64,000 nucleotides of DNA from Halovenus sp037080055 (GTDB taxonomy: Archaea; Halobacteriota; Halobacteria; Halobacteriales; Haloarculaceae). Under the pieces are notes generated by a model. The model saw nothing but the letters and a program-made list of their open reading frames with translations. It was not told the origin of the DNA and did no database searches. The position numbers were made by a program, and so were the translations under genes. The stretch lies in contig NZ_JBAOJI010000010.1 of NCBI RefSeq assembly GCF_037080055.1, forward strand, positions 18,928 through 82,927, given 5' to 3'. Below are positions 19,243 through 27,766 of this stretch, one piece after another. Position 1 is the first letter of the stretch. Every line of letters begins with the position of its first letter.

Positions 19243-20436
19243 TTATGTGTCTGGGTCTGGGTCTGTGTCTCCGTGTCTGCTCGGGCTGTGCGGTGAGGTA
19301 AGGCCGAGTTCATGTTTCATCTCGTTCCACGACCCGAAGCGATTCCATATCGGCGTGTGACTGTACTCGCCGTGTTCGCGGTACTCGCGTTGTGTGAGCG
19401 GGCCGTCGACCTCGCTGGCGACGCGGTGTAAGTCTTCGGTAAGGTCATCGGTTGCAATGTACGGTCCCGCGAGTTCAAGCCCGAGTTCGTCTTTCATGTC
19501 GTTCCACGACCCGAACAGACTGTTGACGGTACCATCGCTGTACTCGCCGTGCTCGTCGTACTCTGCGACGGTAAGCGGGCCGTCGACCTCGCTGGCGACG
19601 CGGTTAATATCAGCTGCGATGTCGCTGGTTGTGACTTCTGGACCGTCGCTGACGGACTCGACCACATCGCCAACCGCGTTGCATACGTCGTTCCAACTGT
19701 CGAAGTGCATCATGATCGTTGCGGCGGTGTACGCGCCGTGATCCAAGTACTCTGCGAGCGTGAGCGCGCCGTCGATCTCGCTGGCGACGCGTTCAATGTC
19801 GGTTATGAGGTCGTCGACAGTGACTGACGGGTGGCGGTCAGTCACGCCGGCTTCGCGTTTCGCGTCGGTCCACGACTCGAACCGGCGCTTGACCGTGTAT
19901 GAACTGTACTCGCCGTGTTCGTCGTATTCGGCTCGGGTGAGCGGGCCGTTAATCTCCTCGAAGACGCGTTGCAAGTCTTCGATTAGTTCCTCGGTTGCAA
20001 TGTACGGCCCTGTGACTTCGAGGCCGAGTTCGTGTTTCATCCCGTTCCAAGAGCCGAAGCGATTCCGTATCGTCGTGCGACTGTACTCGCCGTGTTCGTC
20101 GTACTCGCTTTTTGTGAGCGGGCCGTTAATCTCCTCGAAGACACGGTGTAAGTCTTCGATTAGCTCCTCAGTTGCAATGCGCGGTGAAGTTGCAATGCGC
20201 GGTGAGACTGTAAGGCCGAGTTCGTGTTTCATCCCGTTCCAGGAGCCGAAGCGATTCCGTATCGTCGTGTGACTGTACTCGCCGTGCTCGTCGTACTCTG
20301 CGACGGTAAGCGGGCCGTCGACCTCGCTGGCGACGCGTTTGATGTCCTCGGTGAGATCGTCGGCACCGTCGTCGGTGAAGAGGGTACGTTGAGCGGACGG
20401 TTCGAGAGTGCCGTGCGGTGTGTCGTGTTCAGGCAT
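19243..20436 (-). CDS. HNH-associated repeat protein (6 repeats)
   Basis: The 397-residue protein has six tandem repeats of about 55-60 residues. Each follows the pattern D(L/I)xxDIxRVASEVDGPLT, EYDEHGEYS, a variable stretch, (R)FGSWNxMKxELGL. The backbone is nearly identical between repeats, while the residues just after HGEYS differ in almost every one: HTTIRN, RTTIRN, SYTVKR, AATIMM, DGTVNS, HTPIWN. If the unit is a helix-turn-helix, that is the recognition helix. No catalytic domain is visible. The array is only 27 bases upstream of the three-repeat gene, so they are likely co-transcribed. DNA binding is inferred. Confidence 0.7.
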   Translation of the reverse strand: MPEHDTPHGTLEPSAQRTLFTDDGADDLTEDIKRVASEVDGPLTVAEYDEHGEYSHTTIRNRFGSWNGMKHELGLTVSPRIATSPRIATEELIEDLHRVFEEINGPLTKSEYDEHGEYSRTTIRNRFGSWNGMKHELGLEVTGPYIATEELIEDLQRVFEEINGPLTRAEYDEHGEYSSYTVKRRFESWTDAKREAGVTDRHPSVTVDDLITDIERVASEIDGALTLAEYLDHGAYTAATIMMHFDSWNDVCNAVGDVVESVSDGPEVTTSDIAADINRVASEVDGPLTVAEYDEHGEYSDGTVNSLFGSWNDMKDELGLELAGPYIATDDLTEDLHRVASEVDGPLTQREYREHGEYSHTPIWNRFGSWNEMKHELGLTSPHSPSRHGDTDPDPDT

Positions 20437-20490
20437 ACGTAAAGTGTGTACGCGTGTTCTTGCAGTGATGCGATAGGTGGGGTGTGCGGA

Positions 20491-20877
20491 TTATTGCATG
20501 TCGGCGAGCGACACTGCATTGTCGCTCGTAATCGGGGTTTTCGACGGGATTTCCACGACGCGCCGGACGATGATGTTGTCGAATGGTTTTTTCTCGCGGT
20601 CATGTAATGGTCCGGTGCGCAGCGTAACGGTGTAATCGGTGGTGCCGCTGAATCGGCCATCACAATGCCGCACGAAGCAGAGTTGATCTCCGTTTTGCAA
20701 GTCAACGATGATGCGAGTTGGACCGTGCCGGTCTGTTTGGTGGTCGATGTTTTTGACGCGGTATTCGGCGTGGTCAATTGTGACGGTGATGGTGGTTGGG
20801 GCGTCTGCGTTCGATTTCAGTTTGTTGTAGGCCGCTTCGAGTTGATGTCGTGTGGTAACGGCGGTTTCGAGATTCAT
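20491..20877 (-). CDS. Small hypothetical protein
   Basis: The 128-residue protein begins with a helix (TRHQLEAAYNKLKS) followed by beta-rich segments (TITVTIDHAEYRVKNIDH; TRIIVDLQNGDQLCFV). The shape resembles small regulatory or toxin/antitoxin-like proteins, but no family is recognised. A 9-bp-arm inverted repeat lies about 96-124 bases upstream of the ATG. It may start an operon with the HNH-repeat genes, which follow 54 bases later. Confidence 0.6.
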   Translation of the reverse strand: MNLETAVTTRHQLEAAYNKLKSNADAPTTITVTIDHAEYRVKNIDHQTDRHGPTRIIVDLQNGDQLCFVRHCDGRFSGTTDYTVTLRTGPLHDREKKPFDNIIVRRVVEIPSKTPITSDNAVSLADMQ

Positions 20878-20972
20878 ATTGTCTCTCCTCTATGAATTTC
20901 TTCCCCCTCCTGTGTACTTAAACAAGGAGTTTCTCGTTAGACCCTCCTTTTCGGCGTTTGAAATTGGAATGC

Positions 20973-21001
20973 ATACACAGCCCGCGGGCCGAGCTGTGTA
21001 T
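20973..21001. promoter_or_regulatory. ATACACAGC inverted repeat
   Basis: Perfect 9-base arms ATACACAGC and GCTGTGTAT have an 11-base GC-rich spacer, about 96 bases upstream of the ATG at 20877. It belongs to the window-wide set of such sites. Confidence 0.6.
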
Positions 21002-21004
21002 CAC

Positions 21005-21060
21005 GGTGCAAGGCGACTGTCTCGGGGCTTGACCCCGGGAGAGGTTCACCACGTCACAAA
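21005..21060. repeat. Dispersed CTCGGGGC hairpin repeat
   Basis: CTCGGGGcttgaCCCCGgGAG at 21021-21041 is preceded by GGCGACTGT and followed by GGTTCACC. It is the reverse-complement match of the copies at 23.7 and 42.3 kb, so the repeat occurs in both orientations. The 373-base gap from 20878 to 21251 holds this repeat, the inverted repeat before it and an ORB-like 20-mer. Confidence 0.55.
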
Positions 21061-21136
21061 TCTCCCGAAGATTGAAGGCTAGACCGCACTGCCCCTCAGG
21101 CCGTCCTCACCGAACCCCTCTGGGTGCGCTGTCGGA

Positions 21137-21156
21137 ACACACCCCAGTGTCCGCAA
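21137..21156. other. Isolated ORB-like 20-mer
   Basis: The 20 bases reading ACACACCCCAGTGTCCGCAA are identical to one ORB-like repeat of the orc1/cdc6 origin at 62746-62765, 41 kb away. No AT-rich unwinding region or second copy is seen beside it. It could be an accessory initiator-binding site or a leftover of a duplicated origin. Confidence 0.55.
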
Positions 21157-21251
21157 ACACTCCGGGCCTCTCATTGCCGCCGCGACCGGAACTCAAGACG
21201 ACACACCGCACGGAACCGACGATTTCCTTCGATGTCCCACGCAGTCAGTTT

Positions 21252-23585
21252 TCAAAGCGAATCTGTTGCTAACGGCTGGATACGGTACGGATCATCCCAC
21301 TCAACCAGCGCCAGCGTCACGTCACCCGGTGACACCCCGTCTGGAAGCGAGTTTAAATCAGATAACGCTACGCGGACTTCGCGCGTCTCACCGGGTTGGA
21401 GAGTCGTCACCATCTCCCCCCACGACGACACTGCGCTCGGAGCGTACGCTCGAACTTGCGCGAATCGCCCCGGGTCATACGACGATGGCACCGACGCGGA
21501 CACGGTTAATTCAGCACCAGTCTCGCACTCAGTAACCGTCACGTCAGCATCGCCCGGCGCGATAGTAGAGCTGATCGAAGTAAGTTCAACGCGCTGTACG
21601 TCTTCGCTGGAGACTCCACCGGTCGGGACATCAGCTGCGAACATTACTGTAACCGTGTCCCCACTCGTCAATTCTCGATCTTCGAGTTCAACTGTGAGCG
21701 TCTCGACCGTCAACGGGTCTACGTCATCGATGTGGTCATCAGTTCGCACACGTGTTCCGTTCACCGACACGACGAGCCGGTACGCAGCGGTATCAGTGGT
21801 TCCCGACGCCGGCGTCGTCGTCGCTGTTGTTGGTGTTGGCGGCGTGTCCGGGACCACAGCACGGACAGTCACCGCGTCAGCACCGCGATCCGGCCCGGAC
21901 ACGTCAGCGAATGCGATGCCTGACACGACTGTACACGCAGTAGCTTCAACGTCATCGAGGGATGCCCAGTCAGCAGGGTACAGTTGTGCTTCGACTGTCT
22001 CACCGAGTGATAAGACACGTGAGTTGATCCTGTGCGTTGCAGTCCCGTTCGCACCGGCTTGCGGCCAGCCGAGATCTACTCCCCACGCTCCACCGCCGGT
22101 TTCCGGCATCAGTCGAGTTCGCCCGTCACCGAACGATTGTGAGACGGTACGGTTGATCGTTACGTGATCAGATCCGACGAGAACCGGTTCTGTGAACCCG
22201 ATTTCCGCACCGGTCGTCGTTGTTTCGTCGTTGCACCGCGCCTGCAAGTTTGTTCCATCGTCGAATTCATCGATCAGCCGCGATTGCGGTGACGTGTCAC
22301 TGGGAGTTGTGTATCGGGCGGCTGTCTCCGACACGGATGCTTTATTCACGCTGATGTCGTTGTGGCGGGCGTGGAACAGGAGTACGTCCTCGATGATGTC
22401 ACTGGAGTAATTGTGCCCGATGCCGTCGTAGACGCGGATTTGAGAGTTTGATCCGACGCGGTCGTGGATCATTTCGCTGATAACCATCCGTTCTTCCTGC
22501 ATGTCGTCACCGTAGATGCGGCGGGCTTTCGCGGCTTCGTCGCGGTCCCACACGTCCGGGTACGGCAGCGTATCGTCGTTCGGTGATTGTTCGAGCGCGC
22601 CCATGTAGCACAATTTCGGCGTGTCTACCCAGTCGCTGCGGTTGAATTCCGAGCCGGTGAGCGACGCAACGTCATTAACGCCGATTTGGTAATTCAACTG
22701 TTCACCGCGGTACTCGGTGACTGGCAGCGTTACCATGCCGTTGATCGCGCCGGCTGTCACGCTCGCAACGCGGTCGGGGTGGAGGATCGTGAAGTTATCG
22801 ACGAAGTCCCCGGACGCAGAGAAGCCGTTGAACATGGCGTCGCGCGGCGTCGTGATGTCGGCGGTATCGTCGAGGATGGTTCTGGCGGTGTCAAGCATAC
22901 TGATGAGTTGCAAATCAACACGCTCGAATTTCCCATCGTCGATGTGCATCGTGTTCGTGTCCAGCGATTGCACGAATTTGTTGTCCCATTTGCCGCTCGT
23001 CGGGTTCGGGAAGACGGGCACGAGTAATGCGCAGCCGAGTTCGTCGGCGAGGGTGCGTTGCCGTCCGCGCGTCACCATGCGCCGTCCTACATCGACGTGG
23101 ACTTCGAGGTTGTCGTCGCCGGAGCCTTGGTTCACCGGTTCGACGAGCAAGGGTTTGTTGTCGGGGCCTGTGTCTGCGGCGATGTCCTCATCGGCTGGGG
23201 CGTACAGGAAAAATGGGAAGTTGTGGTCGTCGTCGTCGGTTGGTCGGTAAAGCATGGGTTCACCGCGTTGCACGTCAGGGCCGCGGTCGGCGTCGTCGTC
23301 GGTGTCCGTGTCTGTGTTGGGATCGTCTGTGCGTGCTTGTGTTGTGTTGGTGGGCTCGTCGTCGGCGCTGGCGGCCGTGCTGGTGTTGTTTGTCCTGGAT
23401 GTGAGGAACGATGCTGCGAGCGTGGCTGTTGCAGCTCCGCCGGCGATTCCAAGAATGGTTCGCCGAGTGAGCACGGGACTACGCGGTGGTGAAGAGGTGG
23501 TTTGTGAGCGATCAGTGTGAGGTGCGTTGGTGTCGGCGTGGTCGCTGTTGCTGTCGGTGTCGGCGTCGTTGTGGGTGTCGCCCAT
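21252..23585 (-). CDS. Tat-secreted alpha/beta hydrolase (esterase-like) with C-terminal beta-rich region
   Basis: The 777-residue protein has a 40-residue acidic leader, the twin-arginine segment TRRTILGIAGGAATATLAAS (RR at 41-42) and a low-complexity linker to about 110. An alpha/beta-hydrolase core follows: FFLYAPADED, nucleophile elbow GFSASGDF near 253, and a candidate catalytic His in GIGHNYS near 388. The best-fitting relatives are extracellular poly-ester or peptidase-type hydrolases, but no substrate can be fixed. Residues 420-777 are beta-rich and resemble two or three immunoglobulin-like or adhesion modules. The protein should act outside the cell. It stands alone between repeat-bearing gaps. 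Confidence 0.7.
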   Translation of the reverse strand: MGDTHNDADTDSNSDHADTNAPHTDRSQTTSSPPRSPVLTRRTILGIAGGAATATLAASFLTSRTNNTSTAASADDEPTNTTQARTDDPNTDTDTDDDADRGPDVQRGEPMLYRPTDDDDHNFPFFLYAPADEDIAADTGPDNKPLLVEPVNQGSGDDNLEVHVDVGRRMVTRGRQRTLADELGCALLVPVFPNPTSGKWDNKFVQSLDTNTMHIDDGKFERVDLQLISMLDTARTILDDTADITTPRDAMFNGFSASGDFVDNFTILHPDRVASVTAGAINGMVTLPVTEYRGEQLNYQIGVNDVASLTGSEFNRSDWVDTPKLCYMGALEQSPNDDTLPYPDVWDRDEAAKARRIYGDDMQEERMVISEMIHDRVGSNSQIRVYDGIGHNYSSDIIEDVLLFHARHNDISVNKASVSETAARYTTPSDTSPQSRLIDEFDDGTNLQARCNDETTTTGAEIGFTEPVLVGSDHVTINRTVSQSFGDGRTRLMPETGGGAWGVDLGWPQAGANGTATHRINSRVLSLGETVEAQLYPADWASLDDVEATACTVVSGIAFADVSGPDRGADAVTVRAVVPDTPPTPTTATTTPASGTTDTAAYRLVVSVNGTRVRTDDHIDDVDPLTVETLTVELEDRELTSGDTVTVMFAADVPTGGVSSEDVQRVELTSISSTIAPGDADVTVTECETGAELTVSASVPSSYDPGRFAQVRAYAPSAVSSWGEMVTTLQPGETREVRVALSDLNSLPDGVSPGDVTLALVEWDDPYRIQPLATDSL

Positions 23586-23734
23586 GTTTGAACTGTGCGG
23601 GTAGACGAGGGTAAAACGTGGTTTTTTGTTCAGGGAGTCAGTCGCGGAGTGTAGCTAGCACGTAGCGTGCGGGGGTGTGTAGTGTGCGCCCCGAGGGGTT
23701 GTGCTGCGAGTTCTAATGGGTTTGAGCGGCAGGT

Positions 23735-23775
23735 GAACTGCCTTGGGGTCAAGCCCCGAGGCACTCGGCCTGCCC
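23735..23775. repeat. Dispersed CCTTGGGGTCAAGCCCCGAGG hairpin repeat
   Basis: The hairpin spans 23741-23761, flanked by GGTGAACTG and CACTCGG. It is the clearest copy of the GTGAACTGCC...GGCACTCG form. The 368-base gap 23586-23954 holds this repeat and an upstream AGGGGTTGTG motif near 23694; no gene is seen in it. Confidence 0.55.
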
Positions 23776-23954
23776 CGCCTGTAGATGTACGACCGACACA
23801 GGCCGCCAACAGCAACAAGTCTAGTGCGCCTCACGTTCACCCCGCCATGTCCGCAGTTATTCGGTGGACTAATCCCCGGACTGAGCAGGTGTCGACCGGC
23901 GGTTGTTTACTTAGTAGCTCCCACTAAGAACCAACGACCGCAGAAAGGACGGAT

Positions 23955-24242
23955 TCAGTCGTGCGTGGCCCCGGAAATCGCGTCAGGGACTCGTGTCAGT
24001 GACTTTTCTTCGGCACTCTCGTAATCGACTTCTTCGGCGCTCTGCTGCACAATATCGACCTTGACTACCGTGCGCTCGGCTACGTTTTCCTCTGTTGTCG
24101 AAGCGTAGAGGACGCCCCTTTCGTCTTCAGCAAATGCCAACTCGGAGAGTCGGTTGACGCCCGTCTGTTCAAGGATTGCTGCACTGAGATCGTCTGGTGT
24201 CTGAGCCTGTTTGTCTGCCGTGGTGTCGGTGTTTTCATCCAT
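23955..24242 (-). CDS. Small acidic hypothetical protein
   Basis: The 95-residue product starts at ATG 24242 (MDENTDTTAD), 6 bases after the preceding stop; a GTG at 24251 overlapping that stop is an alternative. It is acidic, with strands around GVLYASTTEEN and ERTVVKVDIVQ, and no recognised family. It is the third gene of a compact trio. Confidence 0.6.
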   Translation of the reverse strand: MDENTDTTADKQAQTPDDLSAAILEQTGVNRLSELAFAEDERGVLYASTTEENVAERTVVKVDIVQQSAEEVDYESAEEKSLTRVPDAISGATHD

Positions 24243-24247
24243 TGTTC

Positions 24248-25426
24248 TCACGCTCGTTCGTGTCGGTCCAGCACATCAATTGAGACGATTCCCGGCCCAA
24301 GTCGTCGCCTGACTGTCCCGTGTTCGTCGTGAATGAGGACCACTTCTGTCTCTGTGGGGAGTGTGACGTGTGCCTCGCCCGAAAGCGAGCCTGTTCCTGT
24401 ACCGGGTGTGTTCTGCCACCCCTCCTCGAAGATGACAAGATGATTGCCGACTCTGACGTTCGTCTGTGTCAGGTCATCGGGTATCTCCGCTTCGACCTGT
24501 TCGCGGGCTTCGGCTTTGATTGCTTCTTCGTCCGGCTCGTCGACAGCTTCCTCGATTTGATTCCGTACCCACCGCTCGATCAGGTCGCTTCGTCGCCCGG
24601 CTGTAAGTTTCTGCCAGTCATCACGCATCATCCCACGGATTGTATCTTCGGACACGCCGAGTCGCTCTTGCAGGTCGCGTAGCCCGTCTGTATCTGAGGG
24701 TTTAGCTCGCACGGACAACCGCCCACTACCAAGACTACCTGTTGTGATAGAGAGGCTGTCAACGTCGGCCAGTGGTGAGTCGTCCACGGCATCCTGCCGC
24801 GCTCGCTTTGTCTTTCGGTTCACTTCGTTGTTAGCCCGGCTTTTGACGGCTGACTCGATCTTCGCTGAGAGGGGTGTCACGCGCAGCGCCACATCTCCCT
24901 GTGACTGATACCACATCCCCGTCTCAAGCTCCTCGCCAGCGTCAGGGAGTGGGAGGTCGAACCCAAGCCAGCGGCGTACATCGCTAATCGACCAGTCGGC
25001 CTCGGTCAGTGGCTTCTCGAAACGGCGTTTCCAGTCGACGCGATGAATGAAAAACTCCTGTGCGATACTGTCATCGTGGCCCACTACCCACAGCGCGTGA
25101 TACGTCCCGTCGTCGCCATCGTCAGGGGCGGAGTGCTGTTTCCGTGAGGAATACATCTCAGAGCGCACCAGTGCGTAGGTTGGCTCTCCCGCCTCGTCGT
25201 CAATCAACACGGCCTCGACCGCCGATTGTTGTTCGTCGCCGTCGACGAGGTGGGAAAACCACTTGCTAACTGCCGTGCGGTCGTCCTCGCTGTCAGCGAA
25301 GATCGTGAGCAACGTCTGTTCCTTGCGATCGTTGACCAACGTCGGGATGTCCGTCAGCCCGGCCTCAGTCTCGGTGAGCATCTCCGCCAGCGCGTCCACC
25401 TCGGCCAGCACATCCTCAGTTTTCAT
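24248..25426 (-). CDS. Hypothetical protein of the GC-rich trio
   Basis: From ATG 25426 (MKTEDVLAEV) it is 392 residues; this start overlaps the upstream gene by 11 bases. The N-terminal half is alpha/beta (TLLTIFADSEDDRTAVSKWF; YHALWVVGHDDSIAQEFFIHRVDW). The middle is helical and charged, with RLGVSEDTIRGMMRDDW resembling a helix-turn-helix. The C-terminal 60 residues are beta-rich (VTLPTETEVVLIHDEHGTVRRRL). No family is recognised. The trio 23955-26201 is visibly more GC-rich and has more chromosome-like codon choice than its neighbours, suggesting separate acquisition. The tight overlaps suggest the three products work together. Confidence 0.65.
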   Translation of the reverse strand: MKTEDVLAEVDALAEMLTETEAGLTDIPTLVNDRKEQTLLTIFADSEDDRTAVSKWFSHLVDGDEQQSAVEAVLIDDEAGEPTYALVRSEMYSSRKQHSAPDDGDDGTYHALWVVGHDDSIAQEFFIHRVDWKRRFEKPLTEADWSISDVRRWLGFDLPLPDAGEELETGMWYQSQGDVALRVTPLSAKIESAVKSRANNEVNRKTKRARQDAVDDSPLADVDSLSITTGSLGSGRLSVRAKPSDTDGLRDLQERLGVSEDTIRGMMRDDWQKLTAGRRSDLIERWVRNQIEEAVDEPDEEAIKAEAREQVEAEIPDDLTQTNVRVGNHLVIFEEGWQNTPGTGTGSLSGEAHVTLPTETEVVLIHDEHGTVRRRLGPGIVSIDVLDRHERA

Positions 25427-26201
25427 CGCTGTCACCTCGGGCCTGCACGTCAACCACTGGGGCCTCTACCTCACTCACATCGACGGTCAGCCGCATCTCC
25501 TGTTCGTTGCGTTCCAACCAGTCGTTGATGTTCTCGACCCACTCCTCGAAGCCCTTAGCGACCATCACCGCTTGCTTGGGGCTGGGGTCATCATTCCCAA
25601 GCGGGTAATCGCCGCCGACTTTGAGGTACTTCGCCGACCCATCATCCTGATACTTGATTGTCCACTCCGTCCCGTCGACCTCGGAGTTTAGCTTGCCGTA
25701 CTGGTCGCCAAGCGTCTGTTTGACCACGCCTGCAACCGTATCAAGCGCATCCCACAGCTGTTCGGTCACGTCGTCCCGAACTTCGGCTACCTGCTCAGAG
25801 AGTTCTTCGACCATTTCAATTTTCCACTCCATCTCAGCGAGTGTATCTTCGGCACTGCTAAGTCCCTCTCCCTGAATACGAATCCACTCGTTGACTGACG
25901 TAATCCACTCGTCGTAACCTTCCATCCCGTCGACGACCTCGGTCGCTGCGGGGTCGCCTTTCGTCGAGATGATGTACGTCCCGCCACTGTCGTCACGGCG
26001 GAACCACTCGACACTGCCATCTTCGTGTTTAAGTGTGTACTTGTATCCACTCTCTGTCGAGAGAGTGAGCTTTCCGTAACTCTCGTTTCGCAACGTGGCA
26101 ACCGCTTCCGCCACATCCGAGAGATGCTCTCTGACCGTTGTGAGTGTCTTGTCGCGCTGTGCTTCGATCTGGTCTGTCTGTTCAATATCGCTGTCTGTCA
26201 T
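25416..26201 (-). CDS. Hypothetical protein with internal duplication
   Basis: The 261-residue protein contains two copies of one module. Copy 1 (about 40-110) runs YGKLTLS, YKYTLKHEDGSVEWFRR, then GYDEWITSVNEWI. Copy 2 (about 167-240) runs YGKLNSEVD, WTIKYQDDGSAKYLKV, then GFEEWVENINDWL. A coiled-coil-like helix lies before each. It is acidic, without membrane segments, and of unknown function. It is the first gene of the trio and overlaps the second by 11 bases. Confidence 0.65.
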   Translation of the reverse strand: MTDSDIEQTDQIEAQRDKTLTTVREHLSDVAEAVATLRNESYGKLTLSTESGYKYTLKHEDGSVEWFRRDDSGGTYIISTKGDPAATEVVDGMEGYDEWITSVNEWIRIQGEGLSSAEDTLAEMEWKIEMVEELSEQVAEVRDDVTEQLWDALDTVAGVVKQTLGDQYGKLNSEVDGTEWTIKYQDDGSAKYLKVGGDYPLGNDDPSPKQAVMVAKGFEEWVENINDWLERNEQEMRLTVDVSEVEAPVVDVQARGDSDEN

Positions 26202-26288
26202 TACTGGTGGTCCTCTGTGTTCTGGTCTGTTGTTGTTGTGTCGATATGTCGTAGACTGTTCACGGGCGAGCGACGGTGAGTTTGTCTT

Positions 26289-26465
26289 TCAGAATTTACC
26301 GATAGCATGTGTACTAGTTGGATCAATCCATTCGTGCGGGAGTTCTCTCGTGTCCTCGAATTCGACGACTTCGGCATTTTCGCCGTAGCTTTCCTCGTAA
26401 GCGACTGTTTCAGTGGAGGTGAGTTCGACGGTCATGTTGCTGCCGCTGATATCGAGTTTAGGCAT
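26289..26465 (-). CDS. Small acidic protein (58 aa)
   Basis: Translation from ATG 26465 gives 58 residues beginning MPKLDISGSNMTVEL. The start of the protein (MPKLD..GSN..VEL) and the 60 or so bases upstream match the gene at 28291 closely, but the rest differs. TTTTTAAGTA lies about 40 bases ahead of the ATG in both. It is a small independent gene under a duplicated promoter. Function unknown. Confidence 0.5.
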   Translation of the reverse strand: MPKLDISGSNMTVELTSTETVAYEESYGENAEVVEFEDTRELPHEWIDPTSTHAIGKF

Positions 26466-26525
26466 GGTGCTTCGATAATGTCTTGCCTATTGCTTTACTT
26501 AAAAAGTGGTTTTTTGCTTAGACTT
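26463..26525 (-). promoter_or_regulatory. Duplicated promoter, copy 1
   Basis: From the ATG outward, about 50 bases (GGTGCTTCGATAATGTCTTG and on through TTGCTTTACTTAAAAA) are identical to those at 28289-28338. The TATA-like TTTTTAAGTA lies in this block. The duplication extends into the first codons. Confidence 0.6.
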
Positions 26526-26553
26526 CTTCAGAACGGAAGGTGAGTCAGTGCCC

Positions 26554-26624
26554 GATACACAGTCTAAACGAAACACAGCGCGAGTTCCCCCCACCGTGGA
26601 CGGGGTACTTCACTGACTGTGTAC
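26554..26624. promoter_or_regulatory. GATACACAGTC / GACTGTGTAC inverted pair
   Basis: GATACACAGTC (26554-26564) and GACTGTGTAC (26615-26624) are inverted with a 50-base spacer. The near arm is 89 bases upstream of the ATG at 26465. Apart from this pair I see no gene in 26466-26811. Confidence 0.5.
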
Positions 26625-26811
26625 GCAGTCCGACCAGGCAATCAAGCAAACACAACTGAACCATCGCAGGACTGGAAACCAACCCCTTTATCGAACGCGA
26701 TACAACCCCTGAGGAGTATCCGGAACGACACCCCACGATAAGTGATCTGTATCTCGACGCCGTGCCCTCAACACAACACACCGGCGCTTTGCGCAGATTG
26801 AATAACTGAGG

Positions 26812-27579
26812 TTACTCAACACCGGCTCGGTCTTTCGCCTCTGTCCACGATCCAAGCTTGCGCCGGACAGTCTGGGCACTGTACTCAACGTGATCAGCGA
26901 ACTCGGTAAGCGTCAACGACTCATCAACACTGTCAGCCACGCGTTTGATGTCCTCGACGATTACTTCAGGCGTGATTTCTTTCGGTGACTGCGCCGCGCC
27001 AGCCCGCTCTTTTGCTTCGCTCCAGGACCCGACACGATTAATCACCGTCACGCTTGACGGATCTATCGGACGTTTGTGTTCGTCGTAAGCTTCGCACGTC
27101 AGGTTGCCGTCGACGCGCTCAGCAACGACACTGACGGAATCAACGCATCCGTCTGCCGAGATTGGCGGGATATGCTGCGGAGCTAAATCAGCTGCTTGCT
27201 TCGCGTCGTTCCATGACCCGAAGCGGTCGACGTACGCTGACAGGCTGTACGTGCCGTGGTTCTCGTAGTAATCTTTATCGACACGGTGTTGGTCGCCAGC
27301 TTCCTCAGCCACAGCGCGCAAGTCCGCAAGCAAGTCGTCGGTCGGGATTTGTACGTCTTCACCGTCAGTTCTACCGGGCGACGAAACTGCAAGCCCGAGG
27401 TCGTCTTTCATGTTGTTCCAGGAGTCGAACCGATCGATGACTGCGGCAGGGCTGTACGTGCCGTGCTCGTCGTACTCGCGTTTTGTGAGCGCGCCGTCGA
27501 CAGTGTCGGCAACACCTTTGAGATCTTCGATGAGGTCGTTAGTGTTGATGTGACGGCCGTTCTCTGGGGGTGCTGTCAT
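26812..27579 (-). CDS. HNH-associated repeat protein (4 repeats)
   Basis: The 255-residue protein has four repeats of the homing-endonuclease-associated type, each ending in a SW motif (FDSWNNMKDDLGL, FGSWNDAKQAADL, VGSWSEAKERAGA, LGSWTEAKDRAGV). The first three are co-linear with the three-repeat protein at 18635, including the odd third unit with IDPSSVTVINR, so they are paralogues. No HNH nuclease motif. Likely DNA binding. It lies among repeats and small genes on the minus strand. Confidence 0.7.
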   Translation of the reverse strand: MTAPPENGRHINTNDLIEDLKGVADTVDGALTKREYDEHGTYSPAAVIDRFDSWNNMKDDLGLAVSSPGRTDGEDVQIPTDDLLADLRAVAEEAGDQHRVDKDYYENHGTYSLSAYVDRFGSWNDAKQAADLAPQHIPPISADGCVDSVSVVAERVDGNLTCEAYDEHKRPIDPSSVTVINRVGSWSEAKERAGAAQSPKEITPEVIVEDIKRVADSVDESLTLTEFADHVEYSAQTVRRKLGSWTEAKDRAGVE

Positions 27580-27766
27580 TATCTTACCGTCATCTTAGCC
27601 CGACATATACTTAAATTATTTGTTTTCTGGTAGGCTGTTCACGGGTAGAACAGACAGACAGAACACAATACAACACGACAGGAGCAGCCCGTTACCAGCG
27701 TCAATGGACGACCAGCTCCAACAGCTAAACGCGTGGGCCTTTTCCCCTGTCACCGCTCCTAAGGAT

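Noticed and set aside
19243..20436. CRISPR-like direct repeats of about 180 bases
   Set aside because: The repeats are coding repeats in one protein frame with no constant short repeat and unique spacer pattern.
26545..26781. Minus-strand frame of 78 residues with many Cys, Arg and Val
   Set aside because: It covers the inverted TACACAG pair, has no promoter and has non-haloarchaeal composition.
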